A stretch of 52,409 nucleotides of DNA from Oscillospiraceae bacterium (GTDB lineage Bacteria > Bacillota > Clostridia > Oscillospirales > Ruminococcaceae). The notes beneath the pieces are model-generated. The model worked only from the letters and a program-made list of their open reading frames with translations, did not search any database and was not told where the DNA came from. The translations under genes and the position numbers were made by a program. The DNA is taken from NCBI GenBank assembly GCA_017436575.1, contig JAFSCU010000031.1, positions 1 to 52,409 of the forward strand, written 5' to 3'. Shown here in pieces: positions 11,519 through 20,201 of the stretch. Every line of letters begins with the position of its first letter. Within the stretch, counting starts at the first letter, position 1.

Positions 11519-11830
11519 GTGTTTCTAATCTCCTTCATAAATATTATTCGCTAATAGGTATAAAGGCAACGGTAACCGCATTTTATCGCAGAACAGAATT
11601 ACTTCATTGAGTAAAACACGATAACCAGAATACAAAAACTGTTATTTTTGTACCTCTTTTTACAACTTTTCTGCACAGAATTACTGCAAAAAACTTGTAA
11701 AAAAACAGATTTAATTGCCAATGCCAATAAAACTTTGTACAATAAGCAGATTTTTAAGCAGAAATTTCTGTTTTTTGACTAAAATTTCAGGAAAAATCTG
11801 CAAAATCGGCGCAAGTAGCCATTATTGTGC
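11519..11830 (-). other. About 300-nt untranslated leader of rpoB
   Basis: From the predicted start sites (about 11824-11832) to the rpoB ATG there are about 300 nt with no ORF that looks genuine. It is AT-rich and contains a 12-bp palindrome, CAGAAATTTCTG (11759-11770), and repeated CTGC/TTGCA words. No terminator-like stem with a U-run was found. A leader this long could carry regulation of RNA polymerase synthesis, but no known element was recognised. Confidence 0.5.
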
Positions 11831-11867
11831 ATTATAGAATTATATCCTTATTTTGTCAAAATGTCAA
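11831..11867 (-). promoter_or_regulatory. Twin overlapping perfect consensus promoters of rpoB
   Basis: On the minus strand P1 is TTGACA (11862-11867), 17 nt, TATAAT (11839-11844). P2 is TTGACA (11854-11859), 17 nt, TATAAT (11831-11836). Both hexamers are perfect in both promoters and the two are offset by 8 bp. The -10 of P2 therefore lies at the start point of P1. They should drive rpoB-rpoC strongly. Confidence 0.88.
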
Positions 11868-11940
11868 TAGTACTCTGATACTTTTATAAAATAACACTTG
11901 ACAAAAAATAAACGGGCATTCCGAGACAATTTTCAATAAA

Positions 11941-11975
11941 AAAACAGGCTTCTTCATAAAGAAAAAGCCTGTTTT
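11941..11975 (-). terminator. Rho-independent terminator of the blaR1-like gene
   Basis: AAAACAGGCTT (11941-11951) pairs with AAGCCTGTTTT (11965-11975). On the minus strand the stem is followed by a run of eight T. It lies just after the stop codon of the protease gene and upstream of the rpoB promoters, insulating them. Confidence 0.88.
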
Positions 11976-11979
11976 ATTG

Positions 11980-13914
11980 TTAGTCAAGTATTTGAACAGG
12001 AATGGTTTCGGTGACTTTAACATAAACATACTTACCTGTTTCACTGTCTCTGGTGCGAAGGTAACCTGCCCACGTCAGACCTCCATCTTCACTGACTATA
12101 CTGTAGCTTTCGGCAGTGGTTGAAAAGGGATAAGCGTCTGTGTTGTGTTTTGCAATCATCTCATCACTTGGTCTAACAAAATATCTTAAATCTATTCTTT
12201 TATCGACCATTGTCATACAGCAACTGCGATAGGACTTAAAATATTCCGGTGCAACAAGCTGTGAAAAATCCAGCCGATGCCATGTTTTACCGCCATCAAC
12301 AGTAATATTGGCCTGCGGTATGTTATTATAAAAATCTTTGTTCAACTGCCCCATAATACCTACATTTTCATTAAGGAAACGCAATGACCTTAATAATGAA
12401 GTATTTCCGCTGTCTATTTTATGCCTGAACAAATCTGTCTTTCCATTTTTTATTCGCTGTATGTTAAGCCATCTGCTGCCATCTTCACCTTTTTCTTCGG
12501 TATAATAAGTGCGGAATTCCAGATTATCCGCCAGGACTTCCCTGCCTGTAACTACGCTAAGTAAAGTTTCGCCGTCATTTACAGGCACTTTTTCCACAAC
12601 TGCTTTTTCGCTGTCTGACCTGCCTATATATAGATTATTATCATCTTTGAATTTATAAGCATAAGTCGAAACAAGACCACCATCTGTCAAGGTAAATGTT
12701 CCCGTAAAACTATTGTATGCCAGACTGTTAAATTCAACATCCGGTTTTTTTACTGTTGTAACCAGCTCGCGAATTTCCTGTGGTATGTCAGAATTGATAA
12801 CCACCGGTGCTGATTCACAAAGGTATCTTTCCTTATACTGTACATCATCTGTGCAGTTAAGTTCCGCCAGCTGTTCATAAAAAGTTTCCGGTGCAGGAGA
12901 AGGAATTATTTCTTCTACCTTTTCTTCCACCACGCAGGCAGTGAAGCATATTGCCACCACTGCAGACATCAGAAGAGAAACTGTTCTGGCAGGCTGTTTA
13001 TAAGAGAGAATATTTTTTATTCTGCTTTCAGCCTTTGACTCGCCAAACAGCACAGCCCGCACAGGATTTGCCGATTTATCCACAGCACAGTCAAGCAACT
13101 GCATAGAATACAACTTTTTACCACCTGTTATGTTTACAACATGTTCATCGCAGGACATTTCCATATCACGGCACATCATACTGAAAGCAAGCCACACCAA
13201 AGGATTGAACCAGTGCAATACAGTAATTATCAGACACAGCGGTTTGATAATATGGTCACCACGGCTTATATGTGTCTGTTCGTGAATAATAATCTGCTGT
13301 GGCAGATTGCCGGTCATAGACCGGGGAATATATATTTTAGGCTTTACAATTCTATAAACAAATGGTGATGTGATATTATGTGAAATATAAATATTGTCTT
13401 TATATTTTTCTGCACCGGAAAGTTTTACATGAAAATCAACAAGATTTTTCAAAAATATAAACAATGCAGTCATCACACCTGATGCCCACACAACAGCCAG
13501 TATAGGCATAACTGAATTTTCCACTGTGGAAGGCGGTGTCATACTGTCTTTCGCTGTTACAACGTAACTGCCAGCTTCTCCGTCATAAACCGGAACAATG
13601 CCACTTTCAACAGCTTCATAATATTCCAGTGTATTGGTGTGGTAAAAATCAGCTTCGCCTACATAATCATCCATAAGGTTGTCATACCGGGTCATAAGAC
13701 TGTTGTTTACAGTGCCTACCGGTGTAAAAAACTGATGTGTATCCGGCAATGTTATTTTCATATTTACCAGTAAACCCAGAAATACAACTGCCCACAAAGC
13801 ATACGAATATATTTTAGGCTGTTTTCTGATGAAAAATCTGACAAGTATAATCAGCGGTATTGTAACCAGGCTTCTGATGGAAAGCTGCACCAGGTACAAG
13901 AATATTTTTATCAT
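11980..13914 (-). CDS. BlaR1/MecR1-like M56 membrane metalloprotease with an Asp-box C-terminal domain (644 aa)
   Basis: The N-terminal half matches the M56 antirepressor family: membrane helices around residues 5-27, 36-52, 132-157 and 222-246, and the zinc motif HEQTH at 211-215. CDEHVV near 255-260 probably supplies a further zinc ligand. In BlaR1, ligand binding outside activates this protease, which inactivates BlaI. A last helix lies at about 313-328. Residues 330-644 are then extracellular, but I see no penicillin-binding SxxK/KTG domain. That region instead has two Asp-box (BNR) motifs, VDGGKTW (539-545) and EDGGLTW (609-615), suggesting a beta-propeller-like fold. It lies 24 nt downstream of the BlaI gene, so the two are probably cotranscribed. 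The signal sensed is unknown. Confidence 0.85.
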   Translation of the reverse strand: MIKIFLYLVQLSIRSLVTIPLIILVRFFIRKQPKIYSYALWAVVFLGLLVNMKITLPDTHQFFTPVGTVNNSLMTRYDNLMDDYVGEADFYHTNTLEYYEAVESGIVPVYDGEAGSYVVTAKDSMTPPSTVENSVMPILAVVWASGVMTALFIFLKNLVDFHVKLSGAEKYKDNIYISHNITSPFVYRIVKPKIYIPRSMTGNLPQQIIIHEQTHISRGDHIIKPLCLIITVLHWFNPLVWLAFSMMCRDMEMSCDEHVVNITGGKKLYSMQLLDCAVDKSANPVRAVLFGESKAESRIKNILSYKQPARTVSLLMSAVVAICFTACVVEEKVEEIIPSPAPETFYEQLAELNCTDDVQYKERYLCESAPVVINSDIPQEIRELVTTVKKPDVEFNSLAYNSFTGTFTLTDGGLVSTYAYKFKDDNNLYIGRSDSEKAVVEKVPVNDGETLLSVVTGREVLADNLEFRTYYTEEKGEDGSRWLNIQRIKNGKTDLFRHKIDSGNTSLLRSLRFLNENVGIMGQLNKDFYNNIPQANITVDGGKTWHRLDFSQLVAPEYFKSYRSCCMTMVDKRIDLRYFVRPSDEMIAKHNTDAYPFSTTAESYSIVSEDGGLTWAGYLRTRDSETGKYVYVKVTETIPVQILD

Positions 13915-13938
13915 ATTAAAACTCCTTTCTTTGAAAGG

Positions 13939-14298
13939 TTATTCCTCAAAATCTTCTATCATTTTTCTTATTCTGTCTGCATCTTCTTTTGACAGTTTTT
14001 TCCCGTCCATAAATGCAGCTATAAATCCGGGCAGACTGCCGCCGAAAGAACGGTCAACCACTGTATTTGATTCATACAGCTGAACTTCTTTTTCCGTTAC
14101 CAGCGGAATAATATTTGAATTTTCATTTTTTACCATTTCCTTTTCACCCAGGCGTTTGAGAACTGTATATGTGGTGCTTTTTTTCCACCCCATACTGTCA
14201 GCACACAGCCTTACAAGTCCGGCACTGGTAAGGGGCTGGTTTTCCCAGACAACTTTCATAAATCGGTATTCGCTTTCTGCCAGTTTTAAATCTTTCAT
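13939..14298 (-). CDS. BlaI/MecI/CopY-family transcriptional repressor (119 aa)
   Basis: This is a winged-helix repressor of the penicillinase-repressor family. LAESEYRFMKVVWENQPLTS matches the start of the domain, and WKKSTTYTVLKRL is the recognition region. The C-terminal part is a short dimerisation region ending in EDFEE. It is encoded directly upstream of a BlaR1-like protease, the standard pairing, and its promoter carries two palindromes of the BlaI operator type. It probably represses its own operon; other targets cannot be seen. No beta-lactamase gene lies in this window. Confidence 0.92.
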   Translation of the reverse strand: MKDLKLAESEYRFMKVVWENQPLTSAGLVRLCADSMGWKKSTTYTVLKRLGEKEMVKNENSNIIPLVTEKEVQLYESNTVVDRSFGGSLPGFIAAFMDGKKLSKEDADRIRKMIEDFEE

Positions 14299-14311
14299 AC
14301 ATTCACCTCTC

Positions 14312-14360
14312 GGTCTATTATTGTAGACCCGATCTTTAGTTCAAGTCTACCATTGTAGAC
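14312..14360 (-). promoter_or_regulatory. Two BlaI-type operator palindromes upstream of the repressor gene
   Basis: Operator 1 is GGTCTA-N6-TAGACC (14312-14329). Operator 2 is GTCTAC-N4-GTAGAC (14345-14360). Both contain the TACA-type half-sites bound by BlaI/MecI regulators. Their centres are about 32 bp apart, three helical turns. Operator 2 overlaps the promoter, which supports autorepression. Confidence 0.85.
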
Positions 14361-14372
14361 CAGACTTGTCAA
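14344..14372 (-). promoter_or_regulatory. Promoter of the blaI-blaR1 operon
   Basis: On the minus strand TTGACA (14367-14372) is followed by 17 nt and TAGACT (14344-14349). The spacer and -10 coincide with operator 2, so repressor binding would block RNA polymerase directly. Confidence 0.75.
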
Positions 14373-14430
14373 CTGATATGACAGAATGTTTATTTTATGT
14401 TCATATATTATTAATAAACATAAGGATTTA

Positions 14431-14459
14431 TTGTTTTGTCAAAGGCAATATGGTATGAT
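14431..14459 (+). promoter_or_regulatory. Promoter of the C_GCAxxG_C_C gene
   Basis: TTGTTT (14431-14436), a 17-nt spacer and TATGAT (14454-14459) lie about 30 nt before the start codon. They diverge from the blaI promoter. Confidence 0.6.
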
Positions 14460-14489
14460 AAAAACAAATAAACAACCGAGGAAAAAATT

Positions 14490-14990
14490 ATGAAAGAATC
14501 AGTAAAAAAAGCAATTTATGACAGTGGCTTTGAATTTGAAAAACAGTACGGTGGCTGTGCCCAGTGTACTCTGTGTGCATTGAAACCATACCTTGATATA
14601 GACGATGCAGTAATAAAATCAGCTACCGGATTAATGGCCGGCGGCGTGCGCAGCGGCAACAGCTGCGGTGCTTTCAGCGGTGCACTGATGGCTATTTCTG
14701 CCGTGACTGGTCGCAGCCCTGAAAATATGGATGACAAACAGGCAGTGGCAGACACAGCAGCGTTGTGCAGAAAGCTGTATGACAGGTTTATGAACGAATA
14801 CGGCAGTGTTCTGTGCAGGGATATCCAGTACAAAATTATGGGCAAAAGTTACCGTATGTATGACCCGGAAGATATGCAGCGTTTTCTTGCTGATGGCGGC
14901 CACGATGATAAATGTACAGCAGTAGTGGCAAAAGCAGCTGTATGGGTGGCAGAAATTCTGGAAGAAGCAGGCATCAGAGAATTCAAATAA
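14490..14990 (+). CDS. C_GCAxxG_C_C family protein (166 aa)
   Basis: This matches the small Cys-rich family named for its C-GCAxxG-C-C pattern. The conserved cysteines appear as GGCAQCTLC near the N-terminus, SGNSCGAFSGALMAIS in the middle, LCRDI at about 110, and a C-terminal KCTAVV. Some family members are fused to redox proteins or bind metal or haem; the function is not established. There is no signal peptide or membrane segment, so it is cytoplasmic. It is a single-gene unit with its own promoter and terminator. Confidence 0.85.
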   Translation: MKESVKKAIYDSGFEFEKQYGGCAQCTLCALKPYLDIDDAVIKSATGLMAGGVRSGNSCGAFSGALMAISAVTGRSPENMDDKQAVADTAALCRKLYDRFMNEYGSVLCRDIQYKIMGKSYRMYDPEDMQRFLADGGHDDKCTAVVAKAAVWVAEILEEAGIREFK

Positions 14991-15004
14991 TATAAATAAA
15001 CAGA

Positions 15005-15042
15005 CAGTTCCTGGTACGGTAATATACCGGGAACTGCTTTTT
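15005..15042 (+). terminator. Terminator of the C_GCAxxG_C_C gene
   Basis: CAGTTCCTGGTA (15005-15016) pairs with TACCGGGAACTG (15025-15036), with one G-U pair, and is followed by CTTTTTAT. Confidence 0.9.
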
Positions 15043-15115
15043 ATCCGGTGAAGCTATAATAATATATATTGTGTGTAAAATAGAAAACAGAAATGTATTA
15101 CTGCGCCCAAATTAA

Positions 15116-15142
15116 TTAGCACTCTATAACATAGACTGCTAA
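15116..15142 (+). promoter_or_regulatory. CIRCE element (HrcA operator) upstream of clpB
   Basis: TTAGCACTC (15116-15124), a 9-nt spacer and GACTGCTAA (15134-15142) match the CIRCE consensus TTAGCACTC-N9-GAGTGCTAA with one mismatch in the right arm. CIRCE binds the heat-shock repressor HrcA, so clpB is probably heat-inducible. No CtsR-type direct repeat was seen, and no clear -35/-10 pair could be assigned around it. The element lies about 200 nt before the clpB start. Confidence 0.88.
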
Positions 15143-15227
15143 TTTTCACAATTCTAACACACTTTCGTAACAGTTCTGTAACAATATGGGTTTACAATAT
15201 GAACTGTGAAAGGAAGGGATCTGAAAG

Positions 15228-15287
15228 ATGCCACAGGCTGAAATCGGAACTTACTTTTCAGAAAACAACTTATCTGCAAATTTATAA
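15228..15287 (+). CDS. Possible 19-residue leader ORF upstream of clpB
   Basis: An ATG at 15228 has a good Shine-Dalgarno (AGGAAGGG, 15211-15218) and reads MPQAEIGTYFSENNLSANL before TAA. It would lie in the clpB 5' leader, 56 nt before the clpB start. It may equally be chance; no homology is known to me. Confidence 0.25.
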   Translation: MPQAEIGTYFSENNLSANL

Positions 15288-15343
15288 GAAAGATTCTGTT
15301 GAAAATTATCTGCTGTAATTTTCAACGCATGGAGGTAAAGCTT

Positions 15344-17935
15344 ATGAATATGAATAAATACACACAGAAAAGTCTTGAGGCGCTGCGTGATATGCAGTCG
15401 GCCGCCCTGGAAAATGGTAACCAGCAGGTAGAACAGCTTCATTTGCTGTATGCCCTTGTATCAAAGGATGACGGTCTTATTCCAAATATTATAAAACAGT
15501 CCAATGGCTCTGCAGAAGATATCAGACTGCGGACACGGCAGGCTATATCTTCCCTGCCTAAAGTAAGCGGTATGCAGGCTGACAAACTCTATCTTTCAAG
15601 AGAACTGGATGCCGCCTTTACAGATGCGGAAGCCCAGGCCCGGAATATGAAAGATGAATACGTATCTGTTGAACATCTGATGCTGGCGCTGTTTGATAAA
15701 GGCGATACAAAGGTCAAGGGTATTTTCCGCAATGCAGGGCTAACAAAAGCCGTATTTCTGAACGCTTTGAGAAACATACGCGGCAACAGAACTGTAACAA
15801 GTGACAATCCTGAAGAAACCTATGATGTTCTGAAAAAGTATGGTCAGGACCTGGTTGCCAGGGCAAAGGAACAGAAGCTGGACCCGGTTATCGGCCGTGA
15901 TGATGAAATACGTAATGTGATACGAATCCTGTCCAGAAAAACAAAAAACAATCCTTGTCTGATTGGCGAGCCGGGTGTAGGTAAAACCGCCATTGCAGAA
16001 GGACTTGCCCTGCGTATTGCCAAAGGGGATGTGCCGGATAACCTTAAAGACCGCATCATATTCTCCCTTGATATGGGTACGCTGATTGCAGGTGCAAAAT
16101 TCAGAGGAGAATTTGAAGAAAGACTGAAAGCTGTTCTGGAAGAAGTAAAAAACAGCAATGGCAAAATAATCCTTTTCATTGACGAACTCCACACTATTGT
16201 GGGCGCAGGCAAAACTGACGGTGCAATGGATGCAGGCAACCTGCTGAAACCAATGCTGGCAAGGGGCGAACTGCACTGTATCGGTGCTACAACTCTCAAC
16301 GAATACCGCCAGTACATTGAAAAGGATGCTGCCCTTGAACGCCGTTTCCAGCCTGTGATGATTGCCGAACCTACAGTCGAAGATACAATATCCATTCTGC
16401 GTGGTCTGAAAGAAAGATACGAGGTATTTCACGGCGTAAAGATTCATGACGGGGCACTGATAGCTGCCGCAACACTGTCTGACCGATATATCTCTGACCG
16501 TTTTCTCCCGGATAAAGCCATTGACCTGGTGGACGAGGCCTGTGCTCTTATCAAGACAGAAATCAATTCCATGCCATCTGAAATGGATGAGGTTGCACGT
16601 AAAATAATGCAGCACGAAATTGAAGAAGCGGCGCTGATGAAAGAAAACGATAAACTTTCTGCAGAACATCTGAAGGAAATACAATCTGAACTTGCTGAAC
16701 TGAAAGCACAGTTTGACGAAATGAAATCAAAATGGGATGTTGAAAAGCACTCCATTGAACAGCTACAGAAACTGCGTGAAGAAATTGAACAGACAGGTGC
16801 AGAAATAGAACGTGCACAGAGCAATTATGACCTGGCAAAGGCTGCAGAGCTGATGTACGGCAAACTGCCTGCTTTGAAAAAGCAGCTGGAAGAGGAAGAA
16901 TCAAAGGCCGCCCGGGCCGCAAACTCATCTTCTCTCCTGCGTGACAATGTAAGTGAAGAAGAAATATGCAAGATTGTGGCCAGATGGACAGGTATTCCTG
17001 TGTCAAAGATTATGGAAAGTGAACGTGAAAAACTGCTTGGCCTTGAAGACCTGCTGCACAGACGTGTCATCGGCCAGGATGAAGCTGTTCTCAAAGTCAG
17101 CGAAGCTATTCTCCGTTCCCGCGCAGGTATCAAAGACCCTAGACGTCCTATCGGCTCTTTCCTGTTCCTTGGCCCTACAGGCGTGGGCAAGACAGAACTT
17201 GCCAAAGCACTTGCCGAAGCTTTGTTTGACGATGAAAAGAGTATCATACGTATTGATATGAGTGAGTATATGGAAAAATACTCTGTATCTCGTCTGATTG
17301 GTGCGCCTCCAGGTTATGTGGGCTATGACGAAGGTGGCCAGCTTACAGAAGCTGTGCGCAGAAAGCCTTATGCTGTAGTGCTTTTTGATGAAGTGGAAAA
17401 AGCACATCCAGATGTATTCAATGTGCTTCTCCAGGTGCTGGATGATGGCAGAATCACAGACAGCCAGGGCAGAACAGTTGATTTCAAGAATACAGTTATC
17501 ATTCTGACTTCAAACCTGGGTTCCGGTGCAATTCTTGAAGGCATCAACGCCAGTGGAGAAATCAGCGAAGATGCACGACAGACAGTATCTGATTTGCTGA
17601 AACGCAGCTTCCGTCCGGAATTTCTGAACCGTCTTGACGAAATTGTATTCTACAAACCGCTGACAAAAGAAAACATCAACGGCATTGTGGAACTGCTGAT
17701 TGCAGACCTGAACAAGCGCCTGAAGGACAAACAGCTTTCTGTAACAGTAAGTGACAGTGCAAAACAGTTTATCATTGATTCAGCCTATGACCCAAGCTAT
17801 GGTGCAAGACCATTGAAACGCTTTATCCAGTCCAGACTTGAAACACTGCTGGCACGCGCTATAATCGGCGGCGACATTGAGCCGGAAACAACACTGGAAG
17901 TTGATTACGACGGCTTAAAGCTGTTTATAAAATAA
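15344..17935 (+). CDS. clpB: ATP-dependent protein disaggregase ClpB (863 aa)
   Basis: ClpB is the hexameric AAA+ disaggregase that rescues aggregated proteins together with DnaK. An N-domain (about 1-145) is followed by AAA-1 with Walker A GEPGVGKT, a coiled-coil M-domain (about 395-520) and AAA-2 with Walker A GPTGVGKT. The length is normal. The frame is open 45 bases further upstream, but GGAGG at 15331-15335 selects the ATG at 15344 ([12 protein letters not shown]), which matches family N-termini. It is a single-gene unit controlled by CIRCE and ended by a strong bidirectional terminator. Confidence 0.97.
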   Translation: MNMNKYTQKSLEALRDMQSAALENGNQQVEQLHLLYALVSKDDGLIPNIIKQSNGSAEDIRLRTRQAISSLPKVSGMQADKLYLSRELDAAFTDAEAQARNMKDEYVSVEHLMLALFDKGDTKVKGIFRNAGLTKAVFLNALRNIRGNRTVTSDNPEETYDVLKKYGQDLVARAKEQKLDPVIGRDDEIRNVIRILSRKTKNNPCLIGEPGVGKTAIAEGLALRIAKGDVPDNLKDRIIFSLDMGTLIAGAKFRGEFEERLKAVLEEVKNSNGKIILFIDELHTIVGAGKTDGAMDAGNLLKPMLARGELHCIGATTLNEYRQYIEKDAALERRFQPVMIAEPTVEDTISILRGLKERYEVFHGVKIHDGALIAAATLSDRYISDRFLPDKAIDLVDEACALIKTEINSMPSEMDEVARKIMQHEIEEAALMKENDKLSAEHLKEIQSELAELKAQFDEMKSKWDVEKHSIEQLQKLREEIEQTGAEIERAQSNYDLAKAAELMYGKLPALKKQLEEEESKAARAANSSSLLRDNVSEEEICKIVARWTGIPVSKIMESEREKLLGLEDLLHRRVIGQDEAVLKVSEAILRSRAGIKDPRRPIGSFLFLGPTGVGKTELAKALAEALFDDEKSIIRIDMSEYMEKYSVSRLIGAPPGYVGYDEGGQLTEAVRRKPYAVVLFDEVEKAHPDVFNVLLQVLDDGRITDSQGRTVDFKNTVIILTSNLGSGAILEGINASGEISEDARQTVSDLLKRSFRPEFLNRLDEIVFYKPLTKENINGIVELLIADLNKRLKDKQLSVTVSDSAKQFIIDSAYDPSYGARPLKRFIQSRLETLLARAIIGGDIEPETTLEVDYDGLKLFIK

Positions 17936-17983
17936 ACAACAGATTGGAAAATCTATTGTATTATCTCCAATTTTTATACACAA

Positions 17984-18011
17984 AAAAGAGGCGTCATAAG
18001 ACGCCTCTTTT
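17984..18011. terminator. Bidirectional terminator between clpB and a lipoprotein gene
   Basis: AAAAGAGGCGTC (17984-17995), loop ATAA and GACGCCTCTTTT (18000-18011) form a perfect 12-bp stem between convergent genes, with T-runs on both strands. Confidence 0.92.
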
Positions 18012-18013
18012 AC

Positions 18014-18640
18014 TTACTGTTCAATTAAAGTATTGGATTCAAACAAATACCCATCTGAAATGCACCGGACAATCATTTCAAATGTTTTATATTCTGAAAA
18101 ATCATATGTATCATTTTCTTTGTCATAAATATCCGTCACACCATATCTATAGCTAACTTTTAATGTCATATCGCTGTCAAGTTGTTCTACCGACACAATT
18201 TGTGCACTGCAAACGTTTCCCAGACCATCGGACATATATACAGTGTCTGTATCATGATTATAACCGTAAGATTTTTCAATGGCTGTTCTTACAGTTTCCT
18301 TGCTGAAAGGGAAATACCATCCAGAAATTCTGGCATATTCATCTATCTTTACACTGCCATTATCATTTGGGAAATCCATTCCTGTTTTATACATAAAAGC
18401 CGATTCGACTGCAGCTTTAAAATGCGTTGAATTTTCCAGCAATTGCCCGCCGTTTTCATTCCATTCCTGGCCAAGGCATATAATCATAGCGTCAAAAGTT
18501 TCCTGCAGATTTTTCTGATGCACAGCTATATCAGTTGATGGAGTAATCTCTGTTGGTTGTGAACCGGCAGGTCCGGCGCATGAAACAAAAAACAGCATGG
18601 TAAACATAACCGAAATAAATATCTTGATTCTTTTCATCAT
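18014..18640 (-). CDS. Putative lipoprotein of unknown function (208 aa)
   Basis: The N-terminus MMKRIKIFISVMFTMLFFVSCAG is a lipoprotein signal peptide with the lipobox FVSC, so Cys21 would be lipidated and the protein anchored outside the membrane. The remainder (about 187 residues) is soluble, with Tyr/Asp-rich beta-like stretches such as DMTLKVSYRYGVTDIYD. I recognise no family. It is a single gene between glgA and clpB with its own probable promoter. The second Met may be the real start. Confidence 0.8.
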   Translation of the reverse strand: MMKRIKIFISVMFTMLFFVSCAGPAGSQPTEITPSTDIAVHQKNLQETFDAMIICLGQEWNENGGQLLENSTHFKAAVESAFMYKTGMDFPNDNGSVKIDEYARISGWYFPFSKETVRTAIEKSYGYNHDTDTVYMSDGLGNVCSAQIVSVEQLDSDMTLKVSYRYGVTDIYDKENDTYDFSEYKTFEMIVRCISDGYLFESNTLIEQ

Positions 18641-18667
18641 CAGTCTCCCTTTTATGATTATATTTTT

Positions 18668-18695
18668 ATTTTAACACACATACCATCAATTTCAA
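18668..18695 (-). promoter_or_regulatory. Probable promoter of the 18.0-18.6 kb lipoprotein gene
   Basis: On the minus strand TTGAAA (18690-18695), a 16-nt spacer and TAAAAT (18668-18673) lie about 30 nt upstream of the start. Confidence 0.5.
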
Positions 18696-18730
18696 CATCT
18701 GAAAAGAAAAGTGACATTTCTGTAATAAAA

Positions 18731-18754
18731 AAGAGGCACCTTTCGGTGCCTCTT
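18731..18754 (-). terminator. Terminator of the glgCDA operon
   Basis: AAGAGGCACC (18731-18740), loop TTTC and GGTGCCTCTT (18745-18754) are followed on the minus strand by TTTTTTATT, 11 bases after the glgA stop codon. Confidence 0.92.
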
Positions 18755-18764
18755 GATTTTTGTA

Positions 18765-20189
18765 TTACCAAAGTTTCATTGTGTCTTCGTACATACGGAT
18801 ATATTCTTTTGCGCTGTTTTTCCAGCTGCAGTCAGACTGCATTGCACGTTTTACAAGTACACGCCAGCCTTTTGTATCCTGATAGCCTTCATAAGCTCTC
18901 ATACAGCATTCGTACAGTTCGTTTGCAGAGTAGTTTGCAAATGTGAAACCATTGCCAACGCCGTCCTGTGAGTCTTTTACAGAGTCTTTCAGACCGCCTG
19001 TTTCACGAACAATTGGAATTGTGCCGTAACGCAGGGCAATCATCTGTGACAGACCGCAAGGTTCAGATTTACTTGGCATAAGGAACATATCAGAACCTGC
19101 ATAGATTTTTCTGGAGAGTGCTGGGATGAATGCGATTTCAACACCAACTCTGCCAGGGTATCTTGCAGCAAGGTCACGGAAGAATTCTTCATACTGGCTT
19201 TCGCCTGTACCCAGAACAACAACCTGATAACCCTTGTCAATAAGGCCCTGCATAGCCTGAACAACAATATCAACGCCTTTATGACCTACCAGACGTGTAA
19301 CCATTGAAATGATTGGGCTGTTGTCTTCTTCAAGATTGAAGAGAGAGCGCAATTCTTTTTTACATACAGCTTTATTTTTGATAAATGCATCTGCATGGAA
19401 GTTTTTAACAATGATTTTGTCTGTTTTAGGGTTGTATGATTCGTAGTCGATACCATTGAGAATACCCCACAGCTTGTGCTGTTTTTCACGGAGGATAGGG
19501 TCCAGACCGTGTGCAAACCAAGGGTCCAGAATTTCCTGTGCGTATGTTGGGGAAACTGTAGTAACTTTGTCAGCATTTTCAATAGCTGCTTTCATAAAGT
19601 TTGTATCGCCGTTGTATTCAGCATGGTGTGCCCATTCCTGTGGCAGACCCAGTGTGTCGGCAATCATATCATAGCCATACTGGCCCTGGTATGCGATATT
19701 GTGAATTGTGAAAACAGTTTTGATGTGCTGGAATTTTTTGATATGACGGTAGTACACATTGATGTAAAGTGTAACCAGAGCAGACTGCCAGTCATTGGCA
19801 TGGATGATATCCGGTTCAAAATCAAGGTGCAGCAGGCTTTCCAGGATTGCTTTTGAATAGAAAGCAAATCTTTCGCCGTCATCGCCATAACCATAGAGAT
19901 TTGGACGGTTGAAATAGAATTCATTGTCCAGCAGATAGTATGTAACACCGTTCTGTTCCATTGTAAACAGACCGCAGTACTGGTTTCTCCAGCCCAGTGA
20001 AACATTGAAACTATCAATAAATTTCAAATCTTCTGAATATTTTTCTTTAATCTTACCATAAAGTGGCAGTATTACTCTTACATCCTGACCTTCAACGTTC
20101 AGGGCTTTTGGCAGTGAACCTGCCACATCACCCAGACCGCCGCTGGCAGCGAAAGGTACTACTTCACTGGAGCAGAATAAAATTTTCAA
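18765..20189 (-). CDS. glgA: Glycogen synthase (ADP-glucose type, GT5, 474 aa)
   Basis: GlgA transfers glucose from ADP-glucose to growing alpha-1,4-glucan. The N-terminal signature SSEVVPFAASGGLGDVAGSLP corresponds to the ADP-glucose-binding loop; Ala-Ser replaces the usual Lys-Thr/Val before GGL. The C-terminal GT-B half contains SKSEPCGLSQMIALRYGTIPIVRETGGL, the donor-site motif. It is the last gene of glgC-glgD-glgA, 12 nt after glgD. No branching enzyme or phosphorylase gene is in the window. Confidence 0.96.
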   Translation of the reverse strand: MKILFCSSEVVPFAASGGLGDVAGSLPKALNVEGQDVRVILPLYGKIKEKYSEDLKFIDSFNVSLGWRNQYCGLFTMEQNGVTYYLLDNEFYFNRPNLYGYGDDGERFAFYSKAILESLLHLDFEPDIIHANDWQSALVTLYINVYYRHIKKFQHIKTVFTIHNIAYQGQYGYDMIADTLGLPQEWAHHAEYNGDTNFMKAAIENADKVTTVSPTYAQEILDPWFAHGLDPILREKQHKLWGILNGIDYESYNPKTDKIIVKNFHADAFIKNKAVCKKELRSLFNLEEDNSPIISMVTRLVGHKGVDIVVQAMQGLIDKGYQVVVLGTGESQYEEFFRDLAARYPGRVGVEIAFIPALSRKIYAGSDMFLMPSKSEPCGLSQMIALRYGTIPIVRETGGLKDSVKDSQDGVGNGFTFANYSANELYECCMRAYEGYQDTKGWRVLVKRAMQSDCSWKNSAKEYIRMYEDTMKLW

Positions 20190-20201
20190 AGCAGTTGCCT
20201 C

